Positions 17,701 through 24,224 of a DNA stretch of 64,000 nucleotides are shown here, in pieces. The notes beneath the pieces were generated by a model, which made no database searches, was not told the DNA's origin, and saw only the letters and a program-made list of their open reading frames with translations. The position numbers were made by a program, and so were the translations under genes. This stretch comes from CAILQE01 sp036745415. GTDB taxonomy: Bacteria; Patescibacteriota; Saccharimonadia; Saccharimonadales; UBA4665. Where the stretch lies: NCBI GenBank assembly GCA_036745415.1, contig DAIOGF010000003.1:58968-122967 (forward strand), given 5' to 3'. Every line of letters starts with the position of its first letter. Position 1 is the stretch's first letter.

Positions 17701-18300
17701 TGCGGATTCAGAAACACCTAATGCCTTAAGAAGAGTAGTAACTGGTAATTTTCTCTTCCGGTCAATCTTTACATAAATAGCACCATTAGCTGCGGTTTCA
17801 AATTCTAACCAAGCTCCTCGACCTGGTATAACCTTTGCACCGTATACTTTAGAGATTCCTGAAGTTTCTGATGTAAAGAATACTCCAGCAGATCTAACTA
17901 ATTGGCTAACAACAACTCTTTCAGAGCCGTTAATAACAAAAGTACCTCGGTCTGTCATCCATGGATAGTCCCCGAGGTAGATTTCTTGTTCTTTAACAAC
18001 TCCAGTAATCTTGTTAATCAGCTCAACCTTAGCCATAAGAGGCGCATCATAAGATACGTTGTTTTCTCTAGCTTCTAGTTCAGTAATTTTTGGTTCTTCA
18101 AAATGATAATCTAGGAACTTTAATGTAAGTTTAGTTCCAGTGTAGTCATCAATTGGACTAATTTCTTGTAGTAATTCGCCAAGACCTTCTTCTACGAACC
18201 ACTTAAATGATTTATTTTGGTGGTCTACTAGGTTAGGAAGATTTACAACTTCTTTACCTTCGTTAAAGTAGACTCTTTTAGTGCTAGATGTTTTAGCCAT
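14779..18300 (-). CDS. rpoB: RNA polymerase beta subunit
   Basis: Beta subunit, 1173 residues. The rifampicin-pocket region SSQLSQFMDQINPLSE begins near residue 378, followed by GPGGLSRERAGLEVRD. The C-terminal half has KITPKGE, GDKLGGRHGNKGV and GGKAQNGGQRFGEMEVWALEAYGA, all conserved. At the position of E. coli His526 the residue is Leu (codon 17110-17112), and Asn518 is Ile. The last ~45 residues are an acidic tail. rpoB is not preceded by rplJ-rplL as in most bacteria but by clpP, with a 242-base gap carrying its own promoter. Confidence 0.98.
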   Translation of the reverse strand: MAKTSSTKRVYFNEGKEVVNLPNLVDHQNKSFKWFVEEGLGELLQEISPIDDYTGTKLTLKFLDYHFEEPKITELEARENNVSYDAPLMAKVELINKITGVVKEQEIYLGDYPWMTDRGTFVINGSERVVVSQLVRSAGVFFTSETSGISKVYGAKVIPGRGAWLEFETAANGAIYVKIDRKRKLPVTTLLKALGVSESAMKEMFKHVDSGKVSHLKATLDKDTARGQNEALIELYRRLRPGDLATVENAKSLIENMFFNYKRFDFSRVGRYKINKRLNLDVPNTAKNRVMRLEDLEAIIAEIIRLNNTQEPADDIDSLANRRVKMVGEQVQRQFRIGLLRMERNTKDRMSMSEIETVTPSQLINARPIVAAVREFFASSQLSQFMDQINPLSELALKRRLSSMGPGGLSRERAGLEVRDAHATHYGRICAVETPEGANIGLVLNLANYARVNDYGFLETPYRKVVNAASAKDLVGHIAAVDYEDEDGKVLVKAGTVLKAADVAKLEKIKKQITWPVKAKVTNEIIYLDANEEENAIIAGAGSEIDENGYFVDERVSARFNLNSGQVDANDVNYMDAAMNQVIGSSAGLIPFIEKNLVARSLMGSNQQRQAVPLIVPKSPIVGTGLEAEVASNSGQLVVAEDAGTVLTATSKEVVVEYKGGKKTYTPLRFIRSNEGTSINQKVRVNSGDKVKKGDVLIEGMSVQDGELALGKDLTVAFMPWNGYNFEDAIIISRKLVEDDTLTSVHITDFMIEVRETKLGPELVTSDIPNVSEESLRHLDEEGIVRIGAEVHPGDILVGKITPKGEQELSSEERLLRAIFGEKAKEVRDTSQRMSNGKHGKVVGIKVFSRENGHELKAGVIKQIQVFVAQMRKISVGDKLGGRHGNKGVIARILPVEDMPFLEDGTPVDIILNPLGVPSRMNLGQLFETYLGIAAKTLGFKVASPSFNGISEDKIKELLKEAKLPEDGKQQLYDGRTGEPFIEKTTVGNMYMIKMIHMVADKIHARSTGPYTMVTQQPLGGKAQNGGQRFGEMEVWALEAYGAAATLQEMLTIKSDDVYGRSKAYESIIKKMPIVGPKIPESFNVLVKELQGLGLKVDLVASDKVVDAENVLSSNIKDEGEHQSDIEVPQERASDVDVSEDVALDEFEILELDDQINESDKVQALSEEEGGDK

Positions 18301-18507
18301 ATATTTAAAAGCCCCCTTTCAAGTGAGGAGTTAATTTGTATTAATTTATTGTGTGATTGATTTTAATAATGATTATTACCAGTTATAAGTAGTAATTGAT
18401 ATATTTTTTTAGGTGTTTTCAACGTTGAAGAAAACTAAGCGTTATCTGTTATGGTCTTCTAATTTTGGAAGAACACTAAAAATAGGCTTACACAACTTCT
18501 GATTAAT

Positions 18508-18536
18508 ATCTTAGAGTTTTTATAAATATTTGTCAA
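18508..18536 (-). promoter_or_regulatory. Candidate rpoB promoter with ~200-base leader
   Basis: A perfect TTGACA (18531-18536) is 17 bases from TAAGAT (18508-18513). The predicted start near 18501 leaves a leader of about 200 bases before the rpoB ATG. The leader contains a TCTTC/GAAGA hairpin (about 18455-18472) and the perfect palindrome TTCAACGTTGAA (18418-18429). No U-tract terminator was found. The promoter begins just after the clpP stop, so rpoBC is independently transcribed. Confidence 0.6.
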
Positions 18537-18542
18537 GAATAT

Positions 18543-19139
18543 TTACATCTTAGAAATAATGTCGTCTACAAGTCCATATTTCTTAGCTTCATCTGCATTC
18601 AGCCACTTATCTCGCTCCATGTCGTCATGTACTCTAGACTGTTTCTGTCCGGTATTCTTGATCATAATATCTTCGATAACTTTCTTAATCCTTAGCGACT
18701 CTTTAAGATCAATTTCTTGATCAGTTACTTTACCCCTAGTTCCGCTTGATGGTTGGTGAATCATTACAGTTGAATTAGGAAGAAGGAATCTTTTACCTTT
18801 AGTACCAGAACTAAGTAAAAGGGCTGCAGCAGAAGCCTGAACTCCAATGCCTACGGTCATAACATCATTACTTAAGTAATTCATAGTGTCATAGATAGCG
18901 AGAGCGTCATACACGCTTCCACCCGGGCTATTTATATATAACTTAATATCTTTCTTGGGATCTTCTGCGTTAAGAAATAACAGCTGAGCTACAACTAGAT
19001 TAGCAGTAACTTGATTAATCTCTTCACCTAGGAAGATGATACGGTCTTTTAGAAGTCTAGAATAGATATCATAAGCACGCTCCATTCTACCTTCAGATTC
19101 AATTACTGTTGGTACTAGATAAGAAGTTTTCTTGTTCAT
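18543..19139 (-). CDS. clpP: ATP-dependent Clp protease proteolytic subunit
   Basis: ClpP, 198 residues, the serine peptidase chamber that works with Clp ATPases such as the ClpC at 32032-34506. The catalytic triad is visible as Ser103 (VQASAAAL), His128 (MIHQP) and Asp177 (ERDKWLNADEA). NSPGGSVYDALAIYDTM marks the handle region. The ATG at 19137-19139 has no Shine-Dalgarno site and lies 8 bases after a TAAAAT box, so the message is probably leaderless. A perfect CIRCE operator overlaps the promoter. Confidence 0.97.
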   Translation of the reverse strand: MNKKTSYLVPTVIESEGRMERAYDIYSRLLKDRIIFLGEEINQVTANLVVAQLLFLNAEDPKKDIKLYINSPGGSVYDALAIYDTMNYLSNDVMTVGIGVQASAAALLLSSGTKGKRFLLPNSTVMIHQPSSGTRGKVTDQEIDLKESLRIKKVIEDIMIKNTGQKQSRVHDDMERDKWLNADEAKKYGLVDDIISKM

Positions 19140-19147
19140 GATTTAAT

Positions 19148-19176
19148 ATTTTAGATATTTAGCACTCACAAGTCAA
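19148..19176 (-). promoter_or_regulatory. clpP promoter, -35 box inside CIRCE
   Basis: TTGACT (19171-19176) is 17 bases from TAAAAT (19148-19153) on the minus strand. The -35 hexamer falls in the CIRCE spacer. The predicted start near 19141 is 2-3 bases before the ATG. Confidence 0.7.
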
Positions 19177-19185
19177 GAGTGCTAA
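19159..19185. promoter_or_regulatory. CIRCE operator (HrcA site) upstream of clpP
   Basis: A perfect TTAGCACTC-N9-GAGTGCTAA inverted repeat, the consensus HrcA operator. Its right arm overlaps the TAG stop of tig (19182-19184), and its spacer holds the -35 hexamer of clpP. HrcA binding should block clpP transcription. hrcA itself is not in the window. Confidence 0.93.
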
Positions 19186-20462
19186 TTTACTTGAGAAGCT
19201 AGGTGTTTTAGTACTTTATCTGTCAGAAGCCTCATCATAAGATCTCTTCTATTTTCAAACTTAGTAAGTTCTTCAAGCATTGCCGGATCCTTATACTGAT
19301 TCTTAAGATAATCCATGGCCTGTTCGAATTCTTCGCGAGTTACTTGTACATCATCACGAGCCGCTATTTCTCCAATAGCTATTCCAGATCTAACTCGGTC
19401 TGCTGCAGTAATCTTTGCTTCGGCATTAAATTTAGCTTCATCTAATTTAGAAGCTTTTAGGTATTCTTCCCATGTCTGTCCCTGATTTAAAGCCTCACGC
19501 TTTGCCTTAGAAACTACGATCTCAACTTCTTCATTAACTAATTTTTCAGGAAGGTTAACCTTAGTTTTCTTTCCAAGGAAATTAAGAATTTCGTCTTCTA
19601 ATCTTCTTAGATTATTAGCATTGAGTTCGTTCTCTAGTTCTTTTTTTATAGCTTCTTTAAGTTCCACTAAAGTTTTAAATGGACCCATTTTACTAGCTAG
19701 CTCATCATCTAATTTAGGCAATATAGATCCTTCGATTTTCTTAACAGTAACATTGAATGTTACCTTACGGTTTCTAAATTGTTCTGCTCCGTAATCCTTA
19801 GGAAATACTATATCGAAAGATTTCTTGTCTTTAGGCTTTAGGCCAACTAGTTCTTCTTCAAAACCTGGGATAAAGGATTTACTGCCAAGAATTAGAGGGT
19901 AATCTTCACCAGTGGTTCCAGTAATTACTTTTTTATCCTTAGGATCAATACCTTCGAAATCTATAGTAACTCGGTCAGTTAATTTAGCTGCTTTATCTGA
20001 TTCTTTAAAATCTGATGCTCGCATTCTTAAATCTTCTAATGCATCATCGACGTCTTTAGCTGTGATCTTTACTGCTTTGTTTTCAGATTTAAAATTCTTC
20101 ATATCTGGAATAGTAATCTTTCCTAATTTATCTACAGTAATAGTAAATTCTAAAGTGGAGAATGGTACGAACTTTTCAACTTTAATTTCAGGATTGGATA
20201 CTGGTTTAATTTTTAATTCTTCAATAGATTTAGTGTAAAGAAGATCAACCACGTCTTGTAGCACGCTAGAGCTAAGTGCATTTTGGTCAATATTTTTCTC
20301 AACAATATTAAGAGGTGCTTTACCTGGTCTAAATCCAGCTATCTTAGCTTCTTTTTGGTGATGTTTTAATACTAGGTTTTTACTGTCAGTTAATTCTTTT
20401 AAATCTGCAGTTATTTTGTATGAGCTACTAAGCTCTTGATCTTTGTGGTTAGTTATTTTCAT
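19182..20462 (-). CDS. tig: Trigger factor
   Basis: Ribosome-associated chaperone and prolyl isomerase, 426 residues. The ribosome-docking signature GFRPGKAP is at ~44-51. The FKBP-like domain spans ~150-240 (RVTIDFEG, LGSKSFIPGFEEELVG, FPKDYGAEQFRN). A helical C-terminal chaperone domain follows. tig next to clpP is a common bacterial arrangement. Its stop codon is inside the CIRCE operator of clpP, so the two are close but separately controlled. Upstream on the same strand are a small membrane protein and hisS. Confidence 0.95.
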   Translation of the reverse strand: MKITNHKDQELSSSYKITADLKELTDSKNLVLKHHQKEAKIAGFRPGKAPLNIVEKNIDQNALSSSVLQDVVDLLYTKSIEELKIKPVSNPEIKVEKFVPFSTLEFTITVDKLGKITIPDMKNFKSENKAVKITAKDVDDALEDLRMRASDFKESDKAAKLTDRVTIDFEGIDPKDKKVITGTTGEDYPLILGSKSFIPGFEEELVGLKPKDKKSFDIVFPKDYGAEQFRNRKVTFNVTVKKIEGSILPKLDDELASKMGPFKTLVELKEAIKKELENELNANNLRRLEDEILNFLGKKTKVNLPEKLVNEEVEIVVSKAKREALNQGQTWEEYLKASKLDEAKFNAEAKITAADRVRSGIAIGEIAARDDVQVTREEFEQAMDYLKNQYKDPAMLEELTKFENRRDLMMRLLTDKVLKHLASQVN

Positions 20463-20496
20463 AAGTTATAACTTTAACATATTTAATCTGTTTTTA

Positions 20497-20946
20497 CTAA
20501 CTCCGTGAGATTAAAAACATAAACAAAATTAGTGCTACGAAGAACCAAGCGATGTCATATTTTATATTTTCAGCAGATTCTTTTTTCTGAATTCCTTTAG
20601 CAAATTTGAAGTATACTCCAGCCTTATATACCTTGTTCTTTCTAGTTGTTCTAAAGAATTTAAAGCTGAGTAGATCAGGAAAAGCCCCAACAAATGCACA
20701 AACCATTCCTAAGATGTAGTTATGTGGTTTAGTTAAGAATAAGGTCAGAACTATCAGGAAACATAAGAATCCTTCAACGAAAAGGTATTTTACGAATTCG
20801 CTAGATTTAATGTCCCATTTATTACCAAAATGCGGCAATGTATCCATGAAATAATGAGAAGCAAGACTAAGTGGCACTGCAGCGTATGGATTACCTAAAG
20901 ATAATCCTATTATTGCTCCAGTGATTGCATGATTAGTAGCTGTCAT
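20497..20946 (-). CDS. Small membrane protein, YdjM/DUF457-like putative metal-dependent hydrolase
   Basis: 149 residues. The N-terminal NHAITG, followed ~20 residues later by ASHYFMDTLPHFG, gives the His/Asp pattern of the membrane-bound YdjM-like family, annotated as metal-dependent hydrolases without a proven substrate. Hydrophobic segments lie at ~15-30, ~55-72, ~78-95 and ~130-147. The start is ATG at 20944-20946, 5 bases after the hisS stop, and the gene sits between hisS and tig on one strand. The family assignment is by motif only; the substrate is unknown. Confidence 0.6.
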   Translation of the reverse strand: MTATNHAITGAIIGLSLGNPYAAVPLSLASHYFMDTLPHFGNKWDIKSSEFVKYLFVEGFLCFLIVLTLFLTKPHNYILGMVCAFVGAFPDLLSFKFFRTTRKNKVYKAGVYFKFAKGIQKKESAENIKYDIAWFFVALILFMFLISRS

Positions 20947-20951
20947 TTGGT

Positions 20952-22229
20952 TTATGAGATAACCCTAATTAAATGTTCAACGTCGTCAAATGAAACCTCA
21001 TTTCCAGTTTCTAGATCTTTAACTGTGTAAGATTTACTTTCGAGTTCTTTATCTCCAACGACAATAATATATTTAGCTCCTTCTTTTTCAGCCCATTTTA
21101 TTTTCGAGGAAAGTTTTTTATCTGAAAGCTCACTAGTTACATTAATATTCTTAGAGTGTAAAAGCTCAATGAATTTATTTAATTCAACCATATTGCCACT
21201 TATCGATAACACAGCAAGCTTAGTGGAAAAAGTAAGTTCAGGCATTAAATTATGAGATATTAAGAAGTTCTCCATAGTAACGTCTCCAAGACCAAAACCA
21301 ACCACAGGGAGATTATCTACTCCAAAGAGCCCAACTAGTCCGTCATATCTACCTCCGCCCATCATTGACCTATTATTTTCTTTGTCTAGATCAACAACCT
21401 CAAAAACTATATCTGTATAGTAATCAAAGCCTCTCATAATACCTGGGTTAAAGGTAACGTTATTAATTCCTAGCAAATTAAGCTCACTCAGTAATTGACG
21501 CATCTCCAGTATGCTTGGATGACTGACAAATTCATTCATCGGATCACTTAGGTTCATATTTAGAAAATCATAAACTGTCTTATGATTATCTATTTTAGAA
21601 ATAGTATTTAATTCTTGTTCGAATTCAGCTTCCGTTAACTTATTTTTCTTATCTAAAAGTTTTACTAATTTAACAGTTTCCTCAGGATTCAGTTTCAGTA
21701 TATCGCTACATAAGTAGTCCATTAGTTTTCTAGAAGTAATATGAATCTCATACATCTTCTGAGTTGCGCCAAAGTTTTTAAATAATCTATTCACCATAAG
21801 AAGAAGCTCTGTTTCTCCTTCGATACCAGCAACTCCAAACATGTCTACATTTAATTGCCAGTGTTCTCTAAATCTTCCTCTTTGAGATCTTTCATATCTC
21901 CATAAATTAGGAATTGAGTAAAGTCTTAATGGATAGTTTAATAAATGTCGCTTCTTAGCTACCATTCTACTTACACTTGGGGTCATCTCAGGCCTAATTA
22001 CTACTTCCCTATTTCCTCTATCTATAAATGAGTATGTCTGTTCATTAACAATTTCTTGTCCACTCTTAGCTCTATAAAGCTCGAGAGATTCAAGCATTGG
22101 AGCATCATACTGCTTATATCCATACATTTCTGCAGTACCTTTAAATACACTAAAGATGTAGTTTTGAACTAATTTGTCTTCAGGATAAAAATCTCTTGTG
22201 CCTTTATAATTGGTGGTACTTAAAGCCAT
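20952..22229 (-). CDS. hisS: Histidyl-tRNA synthetase
   Basis: Class II aminoacyl-tRNA synthetase, 425 residues, charging tRNA-His. Motif 1 region MTPSVSRMVA, motif 2 (RYERSQRGRFREHWQLNVDMFG, ~110-132), the histidine-specific GIMRGFDYYTDIVFE loop and the motif 3 GGGRYDGLVGLFG stretch are all present. A C-terminal anticodon-binding domain follows. The normal family length is 420-430. It starts one base after the LemA gene stop and is followed by the YdjM-like gene, probably as one operon. Confidence 0.96.
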   Translation of the reverse strand: MALSTTNYKGTRDFYPEDKLVQNYIFSVFKGTAEMYGYKQYDAPMLESLELYRAKSGQEIVNEQTYSFIDRGNREVVIRPEMTPSVSRMVAKKRHLLNYPLRLYSIPNLWRYERSQRGRFREHWQLNVDMFGVAGIEGETELLLMVNRLFKNFGATQKMYEIHITSRKLMDYLCSDILKLNPEETVKLVKLLDKKNKLTEAEFEQELNTISKIDNHKTVYDFLNMNLSDPMNEFVSHPSILEMRQLLSELNLLGINNVTFNPGIMRGFDYYTDIVFEVVDLDKENNRSMMGGGRYDGLVGLFGVDNLPVVGFGLGDVTMENFLISHNLMPELTFSTKLAVLSISGNMVELNKFIELLHSKNINVTSELSDKKLSSKIKWAEKEGAKYIIVVGDKELESKSYTVKDLETGNEVSFDDVEHLIRVIS

Positions 22230-22230
22230 A

Positions 22231-22782
22231 TTAGAATTTAACTTCTACTGGGTCCTTAATTTCGTTAGGATTATCAACTTCAAAGAAATCCTTATCTTCC
22301 TTATATCCCAGCATTCCAGCAATTAAATTAGTAGGGAATGTTTTTCGCTTAGTATTAAAATCTCTAACCATTGAGTTATAGAATCTTCGAGCTGCTTGAA
22401 TCTTATCTTCAGTATCAGTTAGTTCCGCTTGTAATTCTTTAAAGTTTTCAGAAGCCTTAAGATCAGGATAATTTTCTGCAACCGCGAATAGGCTCTTCAT
22501 AGTCTTTTGGAAATCACCTTCAGCCTTTGCAGCATCCTTAGGATTCGTAGCTGAAAGAGTAGCTGCTCTAGCGTTAGTGACATCTTCAAAGATACTCTTT
22601 TCGTGCTTAGCGTAACCCTTAACAGTGTTAACTAAATTAGGAATTAAATCTGCTCTTCTTTTAAGCTGTACTTGGATATCACTCCAAGCTTCATTAGTTC
22701 GAATATTTAATCTTACTAGTGAGTTATAAATAAGTATTAGTCCAAGAACCAATACAACTAAGACTATCAATAAATAAACCAT
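22231..22782 (-). CDS. lemA: LemA family protein
   Basis: 183 residues with one N-terminal membrane anchor (~2-22) and a long helical domain outside or inside the membrane. Family signatures are YNSLVRLNIRTNEAWSDIQVQLKRRADLIPNLV, here ~23-55, and ENYPDLKASENFKELQAELTDTEDKI. The function of LemA proteins is unresolved; some work with membrane proteases. A Shine-Dalgarno AAGGAT precedes the ATG. It stops one base before the hisS start. Confidence 0.92.
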   Translation of the reverse strand: MVYLLIVLVVLVLGLILIYNSLVRLNIRTNEAWSDIQVQLKRRADLIPNLVNTVKGYAKHEKSIFEDVTNARAATLSATNPKDAAKAEGDFQKTMKSLFAVAENYPDLKASENFKELQAELTDTEDKIQAARRFYNSMVRDFNTKRKTFPTNLIAGMLGYKEDKDFFEVDNPNEIKDPVEVKF

Positions 22783-22824
22783 TGTTTTATCCTTGTTTAA
22801 TATTTATATTTTAACACTATTTAG

Positions 22825-23223
22825 TTATTTCTTGGTGTCGAATTCTTGAGGAAATAGTACGTCAAATTCCATGACTAAAGATTCAAACAATTGAGGATTT
22901 TCAGATTCATCAAGTCTAATTAAAACTCCACCACGTCGAATTATTGAAGATGCATATGCGTATCTATTAAGCTTAATATCACTCTCTTCAACATCGGTTT
23001 CTTTATCACCATTTTTAGCAAATTTAATACACATTTCGTGAAGTAATACTTCACTGTGATCTTGTCCGGTAGGGTTAGAAATAATAGATATAACTGGATC
23101 TTGAATGCTTTCTGCTAGATAATGCGCTAAAGAAACCCTGCTCTCTTTATTTTCGACAAGGTAAAAAATAGGCCCTCTTGGACCCATTATAGTTTCTTGA
23201 TTGTTTTTTAATAATTCACTCAT
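22825..23223 (-). CDS. Small protein of unknown function just downstream of tRNA-Leu
   Basis: I do not recognise this 132-residue soluble protein. It is acidic, with no signal peptide, membrane segment or cysteine cluster beyond one Cys. Alternating hydrophobic stretches (FYLV, VISIIS, GGVLIRL) suggest a small alpha/beta fold. The ATG at 23221-23223 lies 8 bases after the CCA end of the tRNA-Leu gene and has no Shine-Dalgarno site. Its mRNA may therefore arise by tRNA processing and be effectively leaderless. LemA and hisS follow on the same strand. Confidence 0.65.
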   Translation of the reverse strand: MSELLKNNQETIMGPRGPIFYLVENKESRVSLAHYLAESIQDPVISIISNPTGQDHSEVLLHEMCIKFAKNGDKETDVEESDIKLNRYAYASSIIRRGGVLIRLDESENPQLFESLVMEFDVLFPQEFDTKK

Positions 23224-23231
23224 ATTGTTAT

Positions 23232-23316
23232 TGGTGCGCGAGAAAGGACTTGAACCTTCATGCTTTTAAGGCACATGCTCCTAAGGCATGCGTGTCTACC
23301 ATTCCACCACTCGCGC
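23232..23316 (-). tRNA. tRNA-Leu (anticodon UAG)
   Basis: The acceptor arms GCGCGAG (5' end at 23316) and CTCGCGC are fully paired, with an encoded CCA at 23232-23234. The anticodon loop CTTAGGA lies between GCATG-type stem arms and gives anticodon TAG, which reads CUA/CUN leucine codons. A long variable arm and the GGTTCAAGTCC T-arm fit a class II tRNA-Leu. Confidence 0.95.
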
Positions 23317-23409
23317 TTATTTACTTTTTTTCTTGAGTATTAGAATTATTTAAGACAATCACTATATTACTATTTTATTGATAAAAAGTAAAGGTATATT
23401 TGTCTTTTA

Positions 23410-24222
23410 TTATCTGTTTTTCTTATGACTTTCAATATATGCGTTATACCAAATTCGTGTAACCGCATTAATTAAAATTGGTGCAAGTTTCTTCTGAGCT
23501 TTTTGAGACAACTTAATAGTCCAGCCTTCTTTTATGAAATCTTTGTATAGATTTAATTTAACTACCTCTTTTGCAGTGTCTCTATACCATTTATTTATCT
23601 CTTTTTGATTCATAAGTTTAAGAGATTTTTTCTTTAATTTAGTTTCACCGAATTTTAGTGGTGCAATTAATGATGCGAAACCTAATTCAAATTTAACATG
23701 ATAAGTTAGAAGTCCTTGAGGTCCCCACATTTTCCAATTATTAATAATCTTCTCTTTTTTAGTATCACCGTGCATTAATAATTTATCTTTAGGATTTAGC
23801 TCACGATCTTCATTCTGTCCACGTAGCTTCTTAGACTCTTCAGAAAAATGATCTTGGTGAGCTGGAGTTAGTCCATCTACAACGGCATGAGCTAACCATG
23901 AAGCTTCGAATGCTGATTTAACTTCATTATTATCCATCAGAGCTTTAACTAAACCATTATAGTGATGATTAATTTGATCTAGAATGGATGTATCTGCTTC
24001 ATCTTCGGGATGAAAAAAATGCCAAGGCTCATCAACAAAAGGACTCTTACGCTTTATAGAGTCTGGGCCTTTATCTCCTTCAAATTTCAATATGTTTGAA
24101 ATCTTAGGAAAATTATTTTCTGGCAATAATGCTTCTAGATGTTTCCTGGCAACACGGTCAATTTTTTGATGAGCGCCAAGTACAATACCAGAAATCTTGG
24201 TTATGGTAGAACCTGAATACAT
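23410..24222 (-). CDS. Putative zinc-dependent phospholipase C-like hydrolase
   Basis: 270 residues, no signal peptide. His/Asp spacing such as GAHQKIDRVA near the start, EPWHFFHPED in the middle and LAHAVVDGLTPAHQDHF at ~113-129 resembles the zinc-binding pattern of the phospholipase C / S1-P1 nuclease fold. I assign it by this pattern only, and the substrate is unknown. It begins with ATG at 24220-24222, two bases before the recG stop, so it closes the tyrS-recG operon. Codon use looks like the neighbours. Confidence 0.5.
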   Translation of the reverse strand: MYSGSTITKISGIVLGAHQKIDRVARKHLEALLPENNFPKISNILKFEGDKGPDSIKRKSPFVDEPWHFFHPEDEADTSILDQINHHYNGLVKALMDNNEVKSAFEASWLAHAVVDGLTPAHQDHFSEESKKLRGQNEDRELNPKDKLLMHGDTKKEKIINNWKMWGPQGLLTYHVKFELGFASLIAPLKFGETKLKKKSLKLMNQKEINKWYRDTAKEVVKLNLYKDFIKEGWTIKLSQKAQKKLAPILINAVTRIWYNAYIESHKKNR

Positions 24223-24224
24223 GA

